Assembly (NCBI RefSeq): GCF_945859685.1
Contig: NC_079147.1
Span: 283,813,679-283,877,678 of the forward strand
Source of the DNA: Eupeodes corollae
Taxonomy: Eukaryota > Arthropoda > Insecta > Diptera > Syrphidae
DNA length: 64,000 nt
Direction of reading: 5' to 3'
Made by a program: the position numbers and the translations under genes. Of the stretch, positions 13,801-23,194 are shown one piece after another. The first letter of the stretch is position 1; each line of letters opens with the position of its first letter. Below the pieces are notes generated by a model. The model made no database searches, had not been told where the DNA came from, and saw only the letters and a list, made by a program, of their open reading frames with translations.

Positions 13801-14072
13801 CCTGGGTCTGACATTGACTTTTTCTTCGTGTTGTGATGTATGCTCTCACTTTGTTTTTCACAAATTTAAATTGCTAAATGCGACATACGTCCCAGTTGGG
13901 TTGGTTTTTGAGAATATAAAAAGGCTTTGGGTTTGTGTTTTCTTCCTTTTTTAAGGATATTTTTTGTTTCTTTTAGCCTCAAGTGTGTTGCATACTTTTA
14001 TATGTTTTTATAACCAACTTTGAGATAAAATTTTATACTGATGGTGTTTTTTTTTCTTCTTCTCTTTTCCAG
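7894..14072 (+). other. Candidate long 5' UTR intron, no genes
   Basis: This interval runs from the donor GTAAGC at 7894 to the acceptor TTCTTCTCTTTTCCAG ending at 14072. No ORF inside looks real. It holds the triplicated GC-rich motif at 7985-8264, a second block of AGATAC/GTATCT hexamers from about 9990 on, and A/T homopolymer runs. A slightly less AT-biased stretch at 13320-13440 has no recognisable content. The acceptor at its end is good; the pairing with 7894 is inferred. Confidence 0.3.
7985..8264. repeat. Three dispersed copies of a GC-rich 21-mer
   Basis: Copies lie at 7985-8006, 8130-8151 and 8243-8264, spaced 145 and 113 bp. All share the core GGCGCCCGGGAA, usually preceded by TGCTTAAGTG or a one- or two-base variant. 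Copies two and three also share upstream AAACTAGAT-ATTTAA-type sequence, so this looks like a diverged tandem triplication of a roughly 110-145 bp unit. The core has stayed identical while the AT-rich spacers drifted. It contains overlapping palindromes (GGCGCC and CCCGGG). It resembles the first nine bases of a tRNA-Lys primer binding site, but three copies without LTRs argue against that reading. Confidence 0.55.
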
Positions 14073-14172
14073 GATAATCAACTTTGGAAGCACTTAAATC
14101 GAAATTTCTTGCATCTCATCACAAGAAGCAGACAAAACAACCAAACAAAACAAAAAAAAACAAAAATTCAAA
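14073..14172 (+). other. caps: 5' UTR part of the coding exon
   Basis: The exon begins after a textbook fly 3' splice site: a long T/C tract at 14049-14070, then AG at 14071-14072. The 100 nt to the start codon are A-rich, ending in a run of CAAAACAAAA-type sequence, which is common just before start codons in flies. No ATG occurs in this leader before the main start. An overlapping ORF in another frame (13983-14297) is not supported. Confidence 0.55.
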
Positions 14173-15801
14173 ATGGCGACATCAAGATCATTCACATCAT
14201 CATCATCACTGCGATCTTATCTCTTTTCGGCGATCTTTCTCCTCGGAGTTATGAGCATCTCAGCACTGGCCAACTGCCCATCGGGATGTCAGTGTGACGA
14301 TGACACATTGGTTGTAACATGCGGCGAAGGACATTTGGATGTCCTGCCGATCGCGCTAAATCCATCAATTCAAAGGCTAGTGATCAAAAACAATCGCATC
14401 AAAACGATCGACTCATCGATACAATTTTACGCCGAACTAACTTTCCTGGATTTGTCATATAATCATTTAGTGACAATACCCCAAAGGACGTTCGCCTACC
14501 AGCGGAAGCTTCAAGAACTGCATTTAAATCACAATAAGATCGGTTCGATAAGTAATAAGACTTTTATGGGACTGCAATCGCTGACGGTGCTGAATTTGCG
14601 CGGAAATTTCCTGGCTGAATTGGAGCAGGGAACGTTTTCGCCACTCAGCAAGCTCGAGGAACTCAATTTGGGCCAGAATCGAATAAGTCACATCGATCCG
14701 AGCGCCTTCAATGGCATGGTTAATCTCAGGGTGTTGTATTTGGATGATAATACTCTGACAACAGTACCATCGGTGCAGACATTCCAGTCGATGCCAAGTT
14801 TGGCTGAGCTATTTTTGGGAACGAATTCGTTTATGACCATTCCATCGGGAGCTTTTGAAGATCTTAAAGGCTTGACTCGATTGGACTTGAAGGGAGCCGG
14901 TCTACACAACATATCGCATGACTCACTGAAGGGTCTCGAGGGGGTAAGGATCCTGGATCTGTCAGATAATCGTCTTCAGAGGATACCAACTCTGGGACTA
15001 AGTCACTTGGAGAGGCTGGAAGAACTCTCATTGGGACAGAATGACTTTGAGGTTGTTATGGAAGGAGCCTTTGTGGGTTTGAAGAACCTTCGACGACTTG
15101 AGATCGCCGGAGCCTTGAGACTGAAGAGAGTTGACAATGGGGCGTTTGCCACTAACACAAATTTGGAATTCCTAAATCTTTCTTCGAACAAAATGCTCTC
15201 TGAAGTGCAGGAAGGAGCTCTCAGTGGCCTGCCTCATCTGCGACACGTTATCTTGAAAGAAAATGCTCTCACAACTCTTGCTGAAGGACTTTTCCCATGG
15301 AGCGATCTCCACACTCTAGATCTCTCAGATAACCCCATGACCTGTGATTGCCGAGTACTTTGGCTGAGGAACTTATTAGTCTCAAAGAACGCAACAAACG
15401 ATGCTATCGCTAACGTATTATGTGCATATCCCGACAGGCTGAAGGAAGAGAATTTGAAGAATCTCACACCATCTTTACTTGGATGCTCCCACAATGACCC
15501 CCGAAAACAAGCGATGATTGGAGCTTTGTTGGTCGGTTCAGCTGCAACGATAACAGCTCTGGCTTTGATCCTCTACAGATGTCGCCGGAAGATCCGGGAA
15601 TTTCTCAAAGGTGGCTGGGGAAACTCTGCCCTTGGTCGAAAGGAGAGGGAATACCAGAAAACTTTTTCCGATGAAGACTACATGTCCCGGCACCAGCATC
15701 CCTGCAGCCTGGGCATCCACTCACAATTCCCACCGACATCCACCTACAACCCACACCACCAACAATTCGGCCTTAGGCCAATTCCAGTTACGGAACTATA
15801 G
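14173..15801 (+). CDS. caps: Capricious/tartan-type LRR transmembrane protein
   Basis: The 542-residue type I membrane protein is predicted to act as a cell-surface recognition molecule. In Drosophila, Capricious and Tartan mediate cell affinity at compartment boundaries and target choice by neurons. The start ATG has an optimal fly context (CAAAATGG). Residues 1-33 form a hydrophobic signal peptide. LRRNT cysteines span 35-50 (CPSGCQC motif). Leucine-rich repeats run from about 65 to 390 with LxxLxLxxN cores, for example at 90-99, 116-121 and 137-143. LRRCT spans about 390-438 (NPMTCDC). One helix is at 447-469, followed by a basic stop-transfer RCRRK. The 73-residue tail holds KTFSDEDYM and ends in VTEL. 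N-glycosylation sequons lie at 128, 246, 335, 406 and 430. From memory, length and short tail match Capricious (540 aa) better than Tartan (longer tail); the family is sure, the exact paralogue less so. The CDS is intronless. Confidence 0.9.
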   Translation: MATSRSFTSSSSLRSYLFSAIFLLGVMSISALANCPSGCQCDDDTLVVTCGEGHLDVLPIALNPSIQRLVIKNNRIKTIDSSIQFYAELTFLDLSYNHLVTIPQRTFAYQRKLQELHLNHNKIGSISNKTFMGLQSLTVLNLRGNFLAELEQGTFSPLSKLEELNLGQNRISHIDPSAFNGMVNLRVLYLDDNTLTTVPSVQTFQSMPSLAELFLGTNSFMTIPSGAFEDLKGLTRLDLKGAGLHNISHDSLKGLEGVRILDLSDNRLQRIPTLGLSHLERLEELSLGQNDFEVVMEGAFVGLKNLRRLEIAGALRLKRVDNGAFATNTNLEFLNLSSNKMLSEVQEGALSGLPHLRHVILKENALTTLAEGLFPWSDLHTLDLSDNPMTCDCRVLWLRNLLVSKNATNDAIANVLCAYPDRLKEENLKNLTPSLLGCSHNDPRKQAMIGALLVGSAATITALALILYRCRRKIREFLKGGWGNSALGRKEREYQKTFSDEDYMSRHQHPCSLGIHSQFPPTSTYNPHHQQFGLRPIPVTEL

Positions 15802-15836
15802 CTAGAAGTACCGCCCCCACCTCCCCGAGGTCGGGG
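15799..15836 (+). promoter_or_regulatory. Leaky stop context TAG-CTA plus downstream hairpin
   Basis: The stop of the 542-codon ORF is TAG immediately followed by CTA. Stop codons followed by CTA are an established readthrough context in plants, viruses and animals. A GC-rich inverted repeat follows: CCCCG at 15823-15827, a loop AGGT, then CGGGG at 15832-15836. It starts 21 nt after the stop, in otherwise AT-rich DNA. RNA structures 3' of leaky stops stimulate readthrough in some cases, such as Drosophila headcase. The sequence elements are visible; that they act here is inferred. Confidence 0.55.
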
Positions 15837-16416
15837 TGCCTCGAACCAAACCTTGCAACAGCTCCAAGTACCAACATCGACCGTCCTCAATGGCAACGTA
15901 CCATCCCATCCACCTCCACCAACAGCAGTCCAACAACAACAACAACCGAACGACAACTCCTCCTTCGTACAGCTTAGCCAAATCCACCTAATGACCAACA
16001 ATGCCAAGAACAAGCTGTCCGCAACCCTCCAGGACAACTGCAATGGCACGAATCAAAACCACTACAGCCAGCCCCTGCCAATTGTTCACAACAACGGCAA
16101 GTCGGCCACCACAGATCGGCACGTCAGACTCAATCAGGATCACTTCAATCACAATCACTACGGTAGCGGTAAACACCACACAATCGATCCGAATTATATT
16201 CACAATAATTCGCATTATTCACTGCCAATTGATCACGACGCTCCACCACCGAGTCCAACGCCAACACCTCCACCACCGGCGTTGCCAATGCGCAACGGAA
16301 GTATTGGAATGATCCATGGCAATACGACGGGTCGGCGTTCGTTCAACAATAATAACAACAACAACAACAGCACCAACATCATGAACAACAACAACAGTTT
16401 GCGGCATTATCACTGA
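15802..16416 (+). CDS. In-frame readthrough extension of the LRR protein
   Basis: After the TAG at 15799-15801 the same frame is open for 204 codons to TGA at 16414-16416. Reading through would give a protein of about 747 residues. The extension is proline-rich near its start (VPPPPPRGRG) and in PPPSPTPTPPPPALP further on. It also has QQQQQ, a His/Asn-rich centre (NHYGSGKHH) and an Asn-rich end with nine consecutive Asn, finishing in SLRHYH. Such composition suits a disordered cytoplasmic tail with possible SH3/WW-binding PxxP motifs. The AT content of this DNA is clearly lower than the 3' flank after 16417, as expected if translated. Alternatives are ordinary 3' UTR that happens to be open, a recent nonsense change in a longer tail, or a sequencing error. 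Confidence 0.6.
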   Translation, partial: LEVPPPPPRGRGASNQTLQQLQVPTSTVLNGNVPSHPPPPTAVQQQQQPNDNSSFVQLSQIHLMTNNAKNKLSATLQDNCNGTNQNHYSQPLPIVHNNGKSATTDRHVRLNQDHFNHNHYGSGKHHTIDPNYIHNNSHYSLPIDHDAPPPSPTPTPPPPALPMRNGSIGMIHGNTTGRRSFNNNNNNNNSTNIMNNNNSLRHYH

Positions 16417-16650
16417 TGACAGGGGTGGATGGCATTTGAATTCTACTCACCGACCATCCGCTAAAACAAACATCACCAACAACAACTGCAATGACAGCTG
16501 TCAATTTATGAACAACAACATCATCAGCAACTACAATTTATCTGTCAAACTGTCAAATGAACTGAAAACTACAATTATTGGTGCGAACATTTGAAAAATC
16601 TCTGTGGTGCCTCACAGAAATAAATATTCAACTACCATACACACTTTTGT
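16417..16650 (+). other. caps: 3' UTR with first poly(A) signal
   Basis: This follows the second stop. An AATAAA hexamer is at 16619-16624, the first after the coding region, with T/G-containing sequence about 20-30 nt later. Many further AATAAA copies lie to about 17150 in the very AT-rich flank, so a longer 3' UTR is possible. Confidence 0.35.
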
Positions 16651-19640
16651 CCAAAAACAAATGACAAAAAGTTTTATATTCTTTTGTTTATTTTCAAACA
16701 AATTTATTAATATAATTATAATTTTTAATTTTTTTCTGTAAAATATTGTAAAAATTTGATATTAAAAAAAAAGAAAAACAGTATAAGGAAAAATCATGGA
16801 AAAAAAAACAAAAACCAAAACATTACATAAGAAAAATGTGTGTGTTTTTAAGACTTTAAGTGAGACTATATTTATAGATACACTTTTATTAAATAAGTAA
16901 AAATTTTATTATTTTCTTCTTTTTGGTAAAAACAAAAACAATTTGTAAATAAAAATAATATTAATTGAAAACTGAAAAAAATATAATACTATTTAAAAGA
17001 CACGATAATTCCAGTGATGCTAAATTTTAAGTTAAATAAAACAAAAAAGAATTAAATAAATTAAAGTAAAATTTAAATAAAACAAAAAAAAATAATTTTT
17101 AATTCCCCAACTGTAAATATTGAATGTATTATTTTATTATATTTTATTTTATTTTTTAATTGTGTACAAAAAACTATTAAATTAACAGAAAAAGATTAGA
17201 AAAGAAGAAAACAATTCGGACTGGCTATTATATTATTATTATTTTTTCTCACTAAATTAAATAAATTAAAATTTTAAAAAGAAATCGGTATTATCTCAAA
17301 GTCGATGTTATTTTGTTGTTTATTTAATTTTTTAATTTTAATTTTCTGTCCTATTTTTATTCCTTAATTAAATAAAACAAACAAATTAAATATGAAAGAG
17401 CTGATAAACAAATAGATAGTCCAAAAAAAAAAGAAAACAATTAAAGGAGAGTATGTATAAATTTATAATGGAAGACGTTAATCGATGTAAAATAAAAAGC
17501 AAAACAAACTGAAAATTTGATAATTTATTAAATGTAAAAATTATAAAAAAATACCTAAGACTTTTGTTTTTATTTTTATTACGTTCGCATGGATTTTTTT
17601 GGTTAATAGATTTTTTCGTTTTTCGTTGGTTTTCACTTATTTTTGGTTTTCCTACTTTTGTTGAGCATTGTTTTGTTGCAAAGGGTGGACATTTTAGGGA
17701 AAGTCCAAACCACCACAGGGGTGGAGTGTACATGAATGGATTATCGCAAGGGGCGCCAACTATTTCACTGCAACTATGAAAAACATTTGATTTGGCATAT
17801 GGAAAAGATTGACACATGGCAAAGGTAGGTACGCAGCAATATGTCACAGGAAATGTTATCCTAAGTCCAAGAAGAAGGCTTTATGCTACTCATGAAATCT
17901 TAAAATTGACCACTAGATGGTGTTGTAGCGCATTCAATATCTTTCAAAAGAATATTTGTTAAGGTAAGAAAACTAAGTGGTAGCTCAAATTTTTCCACCG
18001 ATAGGCAGCGCTTTGGCTAACGTTGTTATCATATCTCTGGCGTTTTGCTTCTTAAGTAACAGTCTATAAGAACATTGCTTTAAAAGGTCATAGATTTTAG
18101 TTATGACACTAGTTTTTGCCAAAATGGGTGATTTTAAAAAGATTGAAATCGTGTTGAGAGATTAAAAAAAAAGAACCTAAAAATAGGAAAGAAAAATGTG
18201 TAGCGAACTGAATGCTTCAATGCGAATTGAGACTTCACCAAGATCCTTTATTCTATCAGTTTATTTCATGGTAATCATGATCTTGGTATGGAATAGTAAA
18301 ATAATTTGGACTCTAAATCATTCAGAAAAAAATGAAAACCATTTCAAATGTTACAAGAATGTGTTTGAATGAAATTAAAACAAGGCTAAATGAGGAAACA
18401 GAGTCTTGTGACTCCATTTCATGAGGAGTACCTAACTAGTTTTTCTACGCCATTATTTCAGTTCTTTGGCATATTTAAGTTAGCTTTTCCTTTTTAAATG
18501 CTTATTTTTTTGTAAAATTTTATTTTCTATTTAACTAAAGACTTTTCTCAAAAGCAATATTCAACTTCAATGAGTGGTAAATCAACTTCAGTCGCTGAAA
18601 TAAAAAAAATAAAAAAATTAATTAAAAAACAACAAATTTTCAAACATATTTTTGTAAAACAAAAATATAGATAAACATCAAACTAATTTTATTAACAACA
18701 AAAAATACTATAAACAAAAACAACTCTAAGTATATTTAAATAAAACAAAATTATAATCACAAAATTTCATCAAAGAAACATCATTTTTATAAATATGTGG
18801 TACAAACAAAAATAATTTAAAGAAAAAAAATTACTTAAATATAAACCTAAAAACAAAAAATTTAAATTCAAACATTTTATTGCATAAGAATTTAATAATA
18901 ATACCAACAAAAAAATATAAAAAAATTAATTAAAATAAAAACAGAAAAATTGAAAATTAATTTAAAAAAAAAATCATAAGGAACAAAATATGAAAACCAA
19001 ATACAAGGGAGTTTATACTAACAAAAAAAAAAAAACAAATAGATTATATATATATATATATACTTATATATACATACTAACGTTAATTTTAAGCATAATT
19101 ATTATTAAAAATAAAATTAAAAAAATATGATAAGAATATTAAAACATAATTAAGAAAAATTTCACTTTTGCCTCATTTTAAGACTTAAAGAAAAACAAAA
19201 TACATACACTTGAATTAAATGTTAATGTTAAAAAAAAACTAATACCAGTGTGTGTGATGATTTCGAGTGTTTTTTGAATGGAAACAGATTATGATAAAAC
19301 TATACACGTTTTTGAATGAAAATGGGATCATTTTGCTGAGGAATACAACAAGTGGATAAAGTTGGTATGAAATTCATTTATGATAAAGCTTGAAATCTGC
19401 ATGTGTGTGTAAAAATATGACCTTAGAGTTTATTTTGTATAAATTTCAATATTTAATCTCACCAAAAAATTTAATTTTTTTAAATATTTTTTTCCATTCA
19501 AGCAAGAGAATACAAAAAAAGACACGTATACGCCTAAGTGAACTTCTTTAAACTGAAAAGCATGAAACTCTACTACTTTAATAATAATGTTTTTTTAATA
19601 AAAAACATTAATAAATTAATACATTCGGCCAGACTCATAA
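16651..19640. other. Gene-free very AT-rich flank
   Basis: Mostly A/T runs and (TA)n (about 19044-19061). The only stretch with more balanced composition is about 17640-18120, which contains a 153-codon minus-strand ORF (17386-17847). Half of that ORF is low-complexity Lys/Asn/Phe, and it has no motif I recognise. I see no gene here. Confidence 0.6.
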
Positions 19641-19675
19641 TTCTTTGTTACTTACTTTACATACTTAAGGTGACG

Positions 19676-20354
19676 CTACACTCCGGGGCGGACCTGGGCC
19701 TCAACCAACATGCGTCTCCAGCCAACTCGGTCCCTAGCTAGCTGTCTCCAGTTTCGCACGCCAAGTTGGTTGAGGTCCTCTCCCACCTGGGTGCGCCACC
19801 TGAGTCGCGGTCTTCCTCTACTGCGCGCGTCGTCAAACGGGATTGGATTCGAAGACCTTCCGGACTGGAGCGTTGATGTCCATCCGCTATACATGACCTA
19901 GCCATCTAAGCCGTTGGACTTAAATTCTGCTAACTAGGTCAGTGTCGCTGTACAGCCCGTACAGTTCGTCGTTATATCTTCTCCTCCATTCTCCATCTAT
20001 GCGTGCGGGACCAAAAATCACCCGAAGAATTTTTCTCTCGAAGCATCCTTAGACGCTTTCATCTCTCTTTGACAGGGTCCAGGCCTCAGCGCCATAAATG
20101 AGAACCGGGATGATGAGTGTCTTATACGAGTAGATGGTGATTTTACATGCTCGAGAGCGATTTGCAAGATTTATTATTCGTTTGATTTCAGCGCTGGTTT
20201 CGTTTTCTGTATTAATAGCGGTGCCTAGGTAAACAAAGTCCTTCCCCTCTCCCCATCTGCTCATAGAGTTCACGAGCAGCTCTAGTCCTTTTGTGCAGCG
20301 CCGTTTTGTATTCCTCTTGTTTCGATGCGTGTGCTTGCCGGCATTCGTCGTCAA
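19676..20354 (-). pseudogene. RTE RT thumb and C-terminal remnant
   Basis: Minus-strand frames at 20354-20049 and 19894-19676 match the end of the copy B protein. The first holds TSAEIKRIINLANR, then a gap of 14 residues relative to copy B, then SRACKITIY and IYGAEAWTLSKRDESV. The second holds RGRPRLRWRTQVGEDLNQLG, a typical RTE C-terminus. Its N-terminal part (KGLELLVNSMSRWGEGKDF) fuses pre-RT linker directly to post-RT sequence, which marks the internal deletion. Confidence 0.8.
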
Positions 20355-20364
20355 ACCAGGGGTT

Positions 20365-21330
20365 TCACTGTGATCGCCGTGTGAAACCTAGCACTTCAGA
20401 GGCAGCATCTCTGATGGCTGCAAGGCAATGTTGCCACTGGTTTCCAATGCTTAATGTAGGCAGCATAGGATTCCTTAAGAGGTTATTAGAGACTCGATCG
20501 GAAAAGGACATGGCAGTCTCTTGCGATTGTAGCCGTCTAACGTCGAATCTTCTCACTGTACTTCCTTGTTTTGGCTTGGATCGGGATATCCGTAGCCGCA
20601 CCTTGGCTACAACAAGGTAGTGGTCCGAGCCAATGTTGCCCTCTCGAAATGTTCGGATATCCTGGATACTGGAGAAGTGTCGTGCGTCGATCGCAATGTG
20701 GTCAATCTGGTTGACGGTTGATTGATCAGGAGATTTCCATGTCCCCTTGTGGATATTTAGATGCGTGAACTGCGTACTAGCTACCAGAACGTCTCGCCCC
20801 GCAGCGAAATCGACCAGCCTGAATCCGTTGTGGGAGGTGGTGTCGTGCAGGCTGTATCTCCCGATTATGACACCAAAGATGTCTTCTCTTCCTAGCTTGG
20901 CATTAAAATCTCCTAAGACAATTTTAATGTCATAGCCAGGGCACTGCTCATATGTCTTGTCCAAGAGCTCGAAGAATATGTCTTTGGTGTCTTTATCTTT
21001 CTCCTCTGTTGGGGCATGCGCGCATATTAGGCTTATGTTGGCGAATTTAGCCTTGATGCGGATTGTCGTGATGCGCTCGCTCACACTGTTGAAACTCAAG
21101 ACTTTTTGCCTGAGTCTCGTTCCAACATCCAAATAGATGCTCTCTTTGTTTTCTGTAGCAGTCGCCGTAGTATATATCGCAGTCTTTAAGTTTGCGTTTG
21201 CCCGGTCCAACCAATCGCACTTCTTGGATGGCGGTAATATCTCAGTTGCAGCAGTTTAGGGCTTCCGCTAATTATTCGGCTGCACGTGGTCTGTCAAGGG
21301 ACCTAACATTCCACGTACAGATCCGAAGTT
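20365..21330 (-). pseudogene. RTE endonuclease domain, broken
   Basis: An intact stretch of 281 codons (21210-20365) carries the landmarks of the APE-like endonuclease that nicks target DNA in RTE elements: APTEEKDKDTKD, then KIVLGDFNAKLGRED (catalytic Asp/Asn), NGFRLVDFA, WKSPDQSTVNQIDHIAID and a SDHYLV (catalytic Asp-His). The N-terminal start TWNVRSLDRPRA is visible at about 21325-21290 but is separated by two stops and a frameshift. After the domain the frame enters ORF linker sequence that the deletion at about 20260 joins to the RT thumb. The domain is well preserved but not functional as part of an element. Confidence 0.85.
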
Positions 21331-22145
21331 CGTTGTCCTTATTTCGTTTGCGTGGGTTGTCAACAGTGAATCCTTCCGTATCAGAGGCTTGTTGGTGCTT
21401 CGCAACTATGAAAGCTTTTACGTGGCCAGGAAGTCACCTCGACGGCACAACCCACAACCTGTAGAGCCAGATCCTTAGTATAACTCCAAGGAAGGGGAGC
21501 CAGATAAACCGCTCCTTACAGGCCTTGGCTCAGAATATGTCGAAGAAGCCCTATTAGGAGTTCACTAAGTAGTTCAAGCTTACTGGAACTGTAGACGCCA
21601 CCGTTGATTCCATGTTAAGAATTCGTCCGCTGCCGCCTGATAAGGAAAGGTGCCTTGTTGGAAACACCTCTCCCTCCTCTCTCGTTTGATAACATTACGT
21701 TGTGAGACATTTTATTTAAAAATATATAAAAACTAAAATGAAAATGTCAATACACTTAAACTTTAATCACGAATTTGATATTTTGGTAAATGAATTCTAA
21801 GGCCCAATGGAAAACGAAAGCTCTACTTCACCCGAATCGACCCCTTTGGAAATAGATGACGAGGATTTGTAAGAATTTTGACGATAGACCTTCTAAATAC
21901 TGAAAATCGAAATTTTATAAAAGATTTGCCAATATCTGTCTATTTCCAAGTAAATAATTTATTTTACTATGACAAGCGACTTACATGAAATTTCTCAACT
22001 AAAAGTAATCAGAATAATTTTAAGGATTTCAAAGACAAGCCGGTTTTTATAGGTTTAAGTGAAATTGTACTAGAATTGTAGTAGAATATTCCTTAAAACT
22101 GTTCCTCAGTAAACAGATTTGCCGCTGTTTCTAACCTATATAAAT

Positions 22146-23190
22146 ATATATATATGTTGTCCAGCTGCAAGTACAGCAGGTTTTTAGCTCCTGCTGGAGC
22201 ATAGGGCAGCAACGAGATCCTTCCACCTATCCCGATTCACCGCAACTGACCTCAGCTGTGGCCACGATTGAATACCTTCAGACCGAGCCTTTTTCAAAAC
22301 TGATGAGTTCCAAGTTGTCTTTGGTCTTCCAAGGCGTCTATTACCCTGGGGATTCCATTTTACGGATTGTTTTGCTATATTGTCGTCTGGTTTAATCAGT
22401 GTTAGGCCTATGCACTGTCCGGTCCTATTCCACAGCTCAACGTTAGATATAGTTTGCGGCCAGCGGATCTTCAGAATAGAGCTCAGACAACGATTAACGA
22501 AAGCTCGTAGTCCGCTCGAGACTTTGGCAGATCATTAGCATGTTTCTGGACCATATGACAGCACTGATTTGACGTTGGATTCGAAGAGTTTCAACTTGGT
22601 GCGTAGCGATATTTTGCTAGAGCTCCATACAGGAGAAAGGATTCCAAATGCGCTACGGGTTTTGTTTATTCCAGATATTTAAACTGCTCGACCTCCTCTA
22701 TGGTCCCCTGCCTTAGAATAACTTGTGTGCTTTGGCCCGTGGTCATTACTTTGGTCTATTTGTGTTAATCCTTAATCCAGCCACCTCTCGATTCAATTGC
22801 AGCGAATGACACATCTGACTTAAGCCTGCCGTGTTGTTTTCCATGAGACATATATTGTCAGCGAAACCTATGTGGCTAAGCTTGTCAAAAAGACTCCATT
22901 GTATAGCGTGTCTTTCATTTGTACCCACCGTGGCAGTCCTCACATCGTCAATCGCCAGCAAAAACAGAATGGGTGACAAGACATCTCCTTGTCTCATTCC
23001 TTGACGCACATCGAAGGAGTTGAAAAGCTGTCCATTGTGCAACAGAAAACACCTTGCGTTGTTGTACGAATCTTTAATAAATGCGAAAAGATTCCTCGCG
23101 CAGTAAGCGATCTCCAGATGCTTTCACGATTGACCCGATCAAATGAATTCTCTAAATCTACAAACATTAGGTACAGCGGTGATTGTTAAG
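22146..23190 (-). mobile_element. Second LINE type, truncated, minus strand
   Basis: A less AT-rich block with non-LTR RT coding on the minus strand. RT motif A-like LMFVDLENSFDRVNRESIW lies at about 23170-23110. After a frameshift comes an intact 98-codon piece (23042-22746) with MRQGDVLSPILFLLAIDD, then HIGFADNICLM (the FADD box with the second Asp changed to Asn) and GLRINTN. The rest, down to about 22150, encodes a degenerate C-terminal domain. It differs from the RTE copies. Its clade is uncertain; the GI/AIQW-S box between the motifs recalls several invertebrate LINEs. It is 5' truncated near 23190. Confidence 0.75.
22746..23190 (-). pseudogene. Reverse transcriptase fragment of the second LINE
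   Basis: Reads in two frames: FVDLENSFDRVNRESIWRSL, then a shift into NGQLFNSFDVRQGMRQGDVL and onward to SHIGFADNICLMENN. The catalytic FADD motif is FADN, so the enzyme would lack a metal-binding Asp. Both the shift and this substitution show decay. Confidence 0.75.
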
Positions 23191-23194
23191 GATT

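Larger units (their letters stand above)
19651..21705 (-). mobile_element. RTE-type LINE, copy A, RT mostly deleted
   Basis: A minus-strand non-LTR retrotransposon copy, less AT-rich than its surroundings. Its 3' end (low coordinates) is a short TTAC/TTAAG-type simple repeat, like the tail of copy B. Going 5' to 3' on the minus strand, it keeps the apurinic-like endonuclease (about 21320 to 20365), then jumps to the last part of the RT/thumb (20049-20270) and the C-terminal domain (19676-19894). About 1.2 kb encoding the RT core is missing relative to copy B (junction near 20260), plus a further 42 bp near 20160. The endonuclease is similar to proteins often auto-annotated as craniofacial development protein 2-like. 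The upper boundary is approximate. Confidence 0.85.

Noticed and set aside
13983..14297. ORF overlapping the start of the LRR gene in another frame
   Set aside because: It crosses the 3' splice site at 14072 and the real CDS; its residues are Asn/Lys/Ile-rich and random-looking.
15611..15805. Alternative-frame ORFs over the end of the LRR gene and its extension (also 15744-16049 minus, 16001-16312 plus)
   Set aside because: They are shadows of the GC-richer coding frame; the frame continuing from the receptor is the only one that is open across the whole 15802-16416 region.
17386..17847. 153-codon minus-strand ORF with several Cys
   Set aside because: The second half is low-complexity Lys/Asn/Phe from A/T runs, there is no known motif, and it shows no splice or codon evidence.
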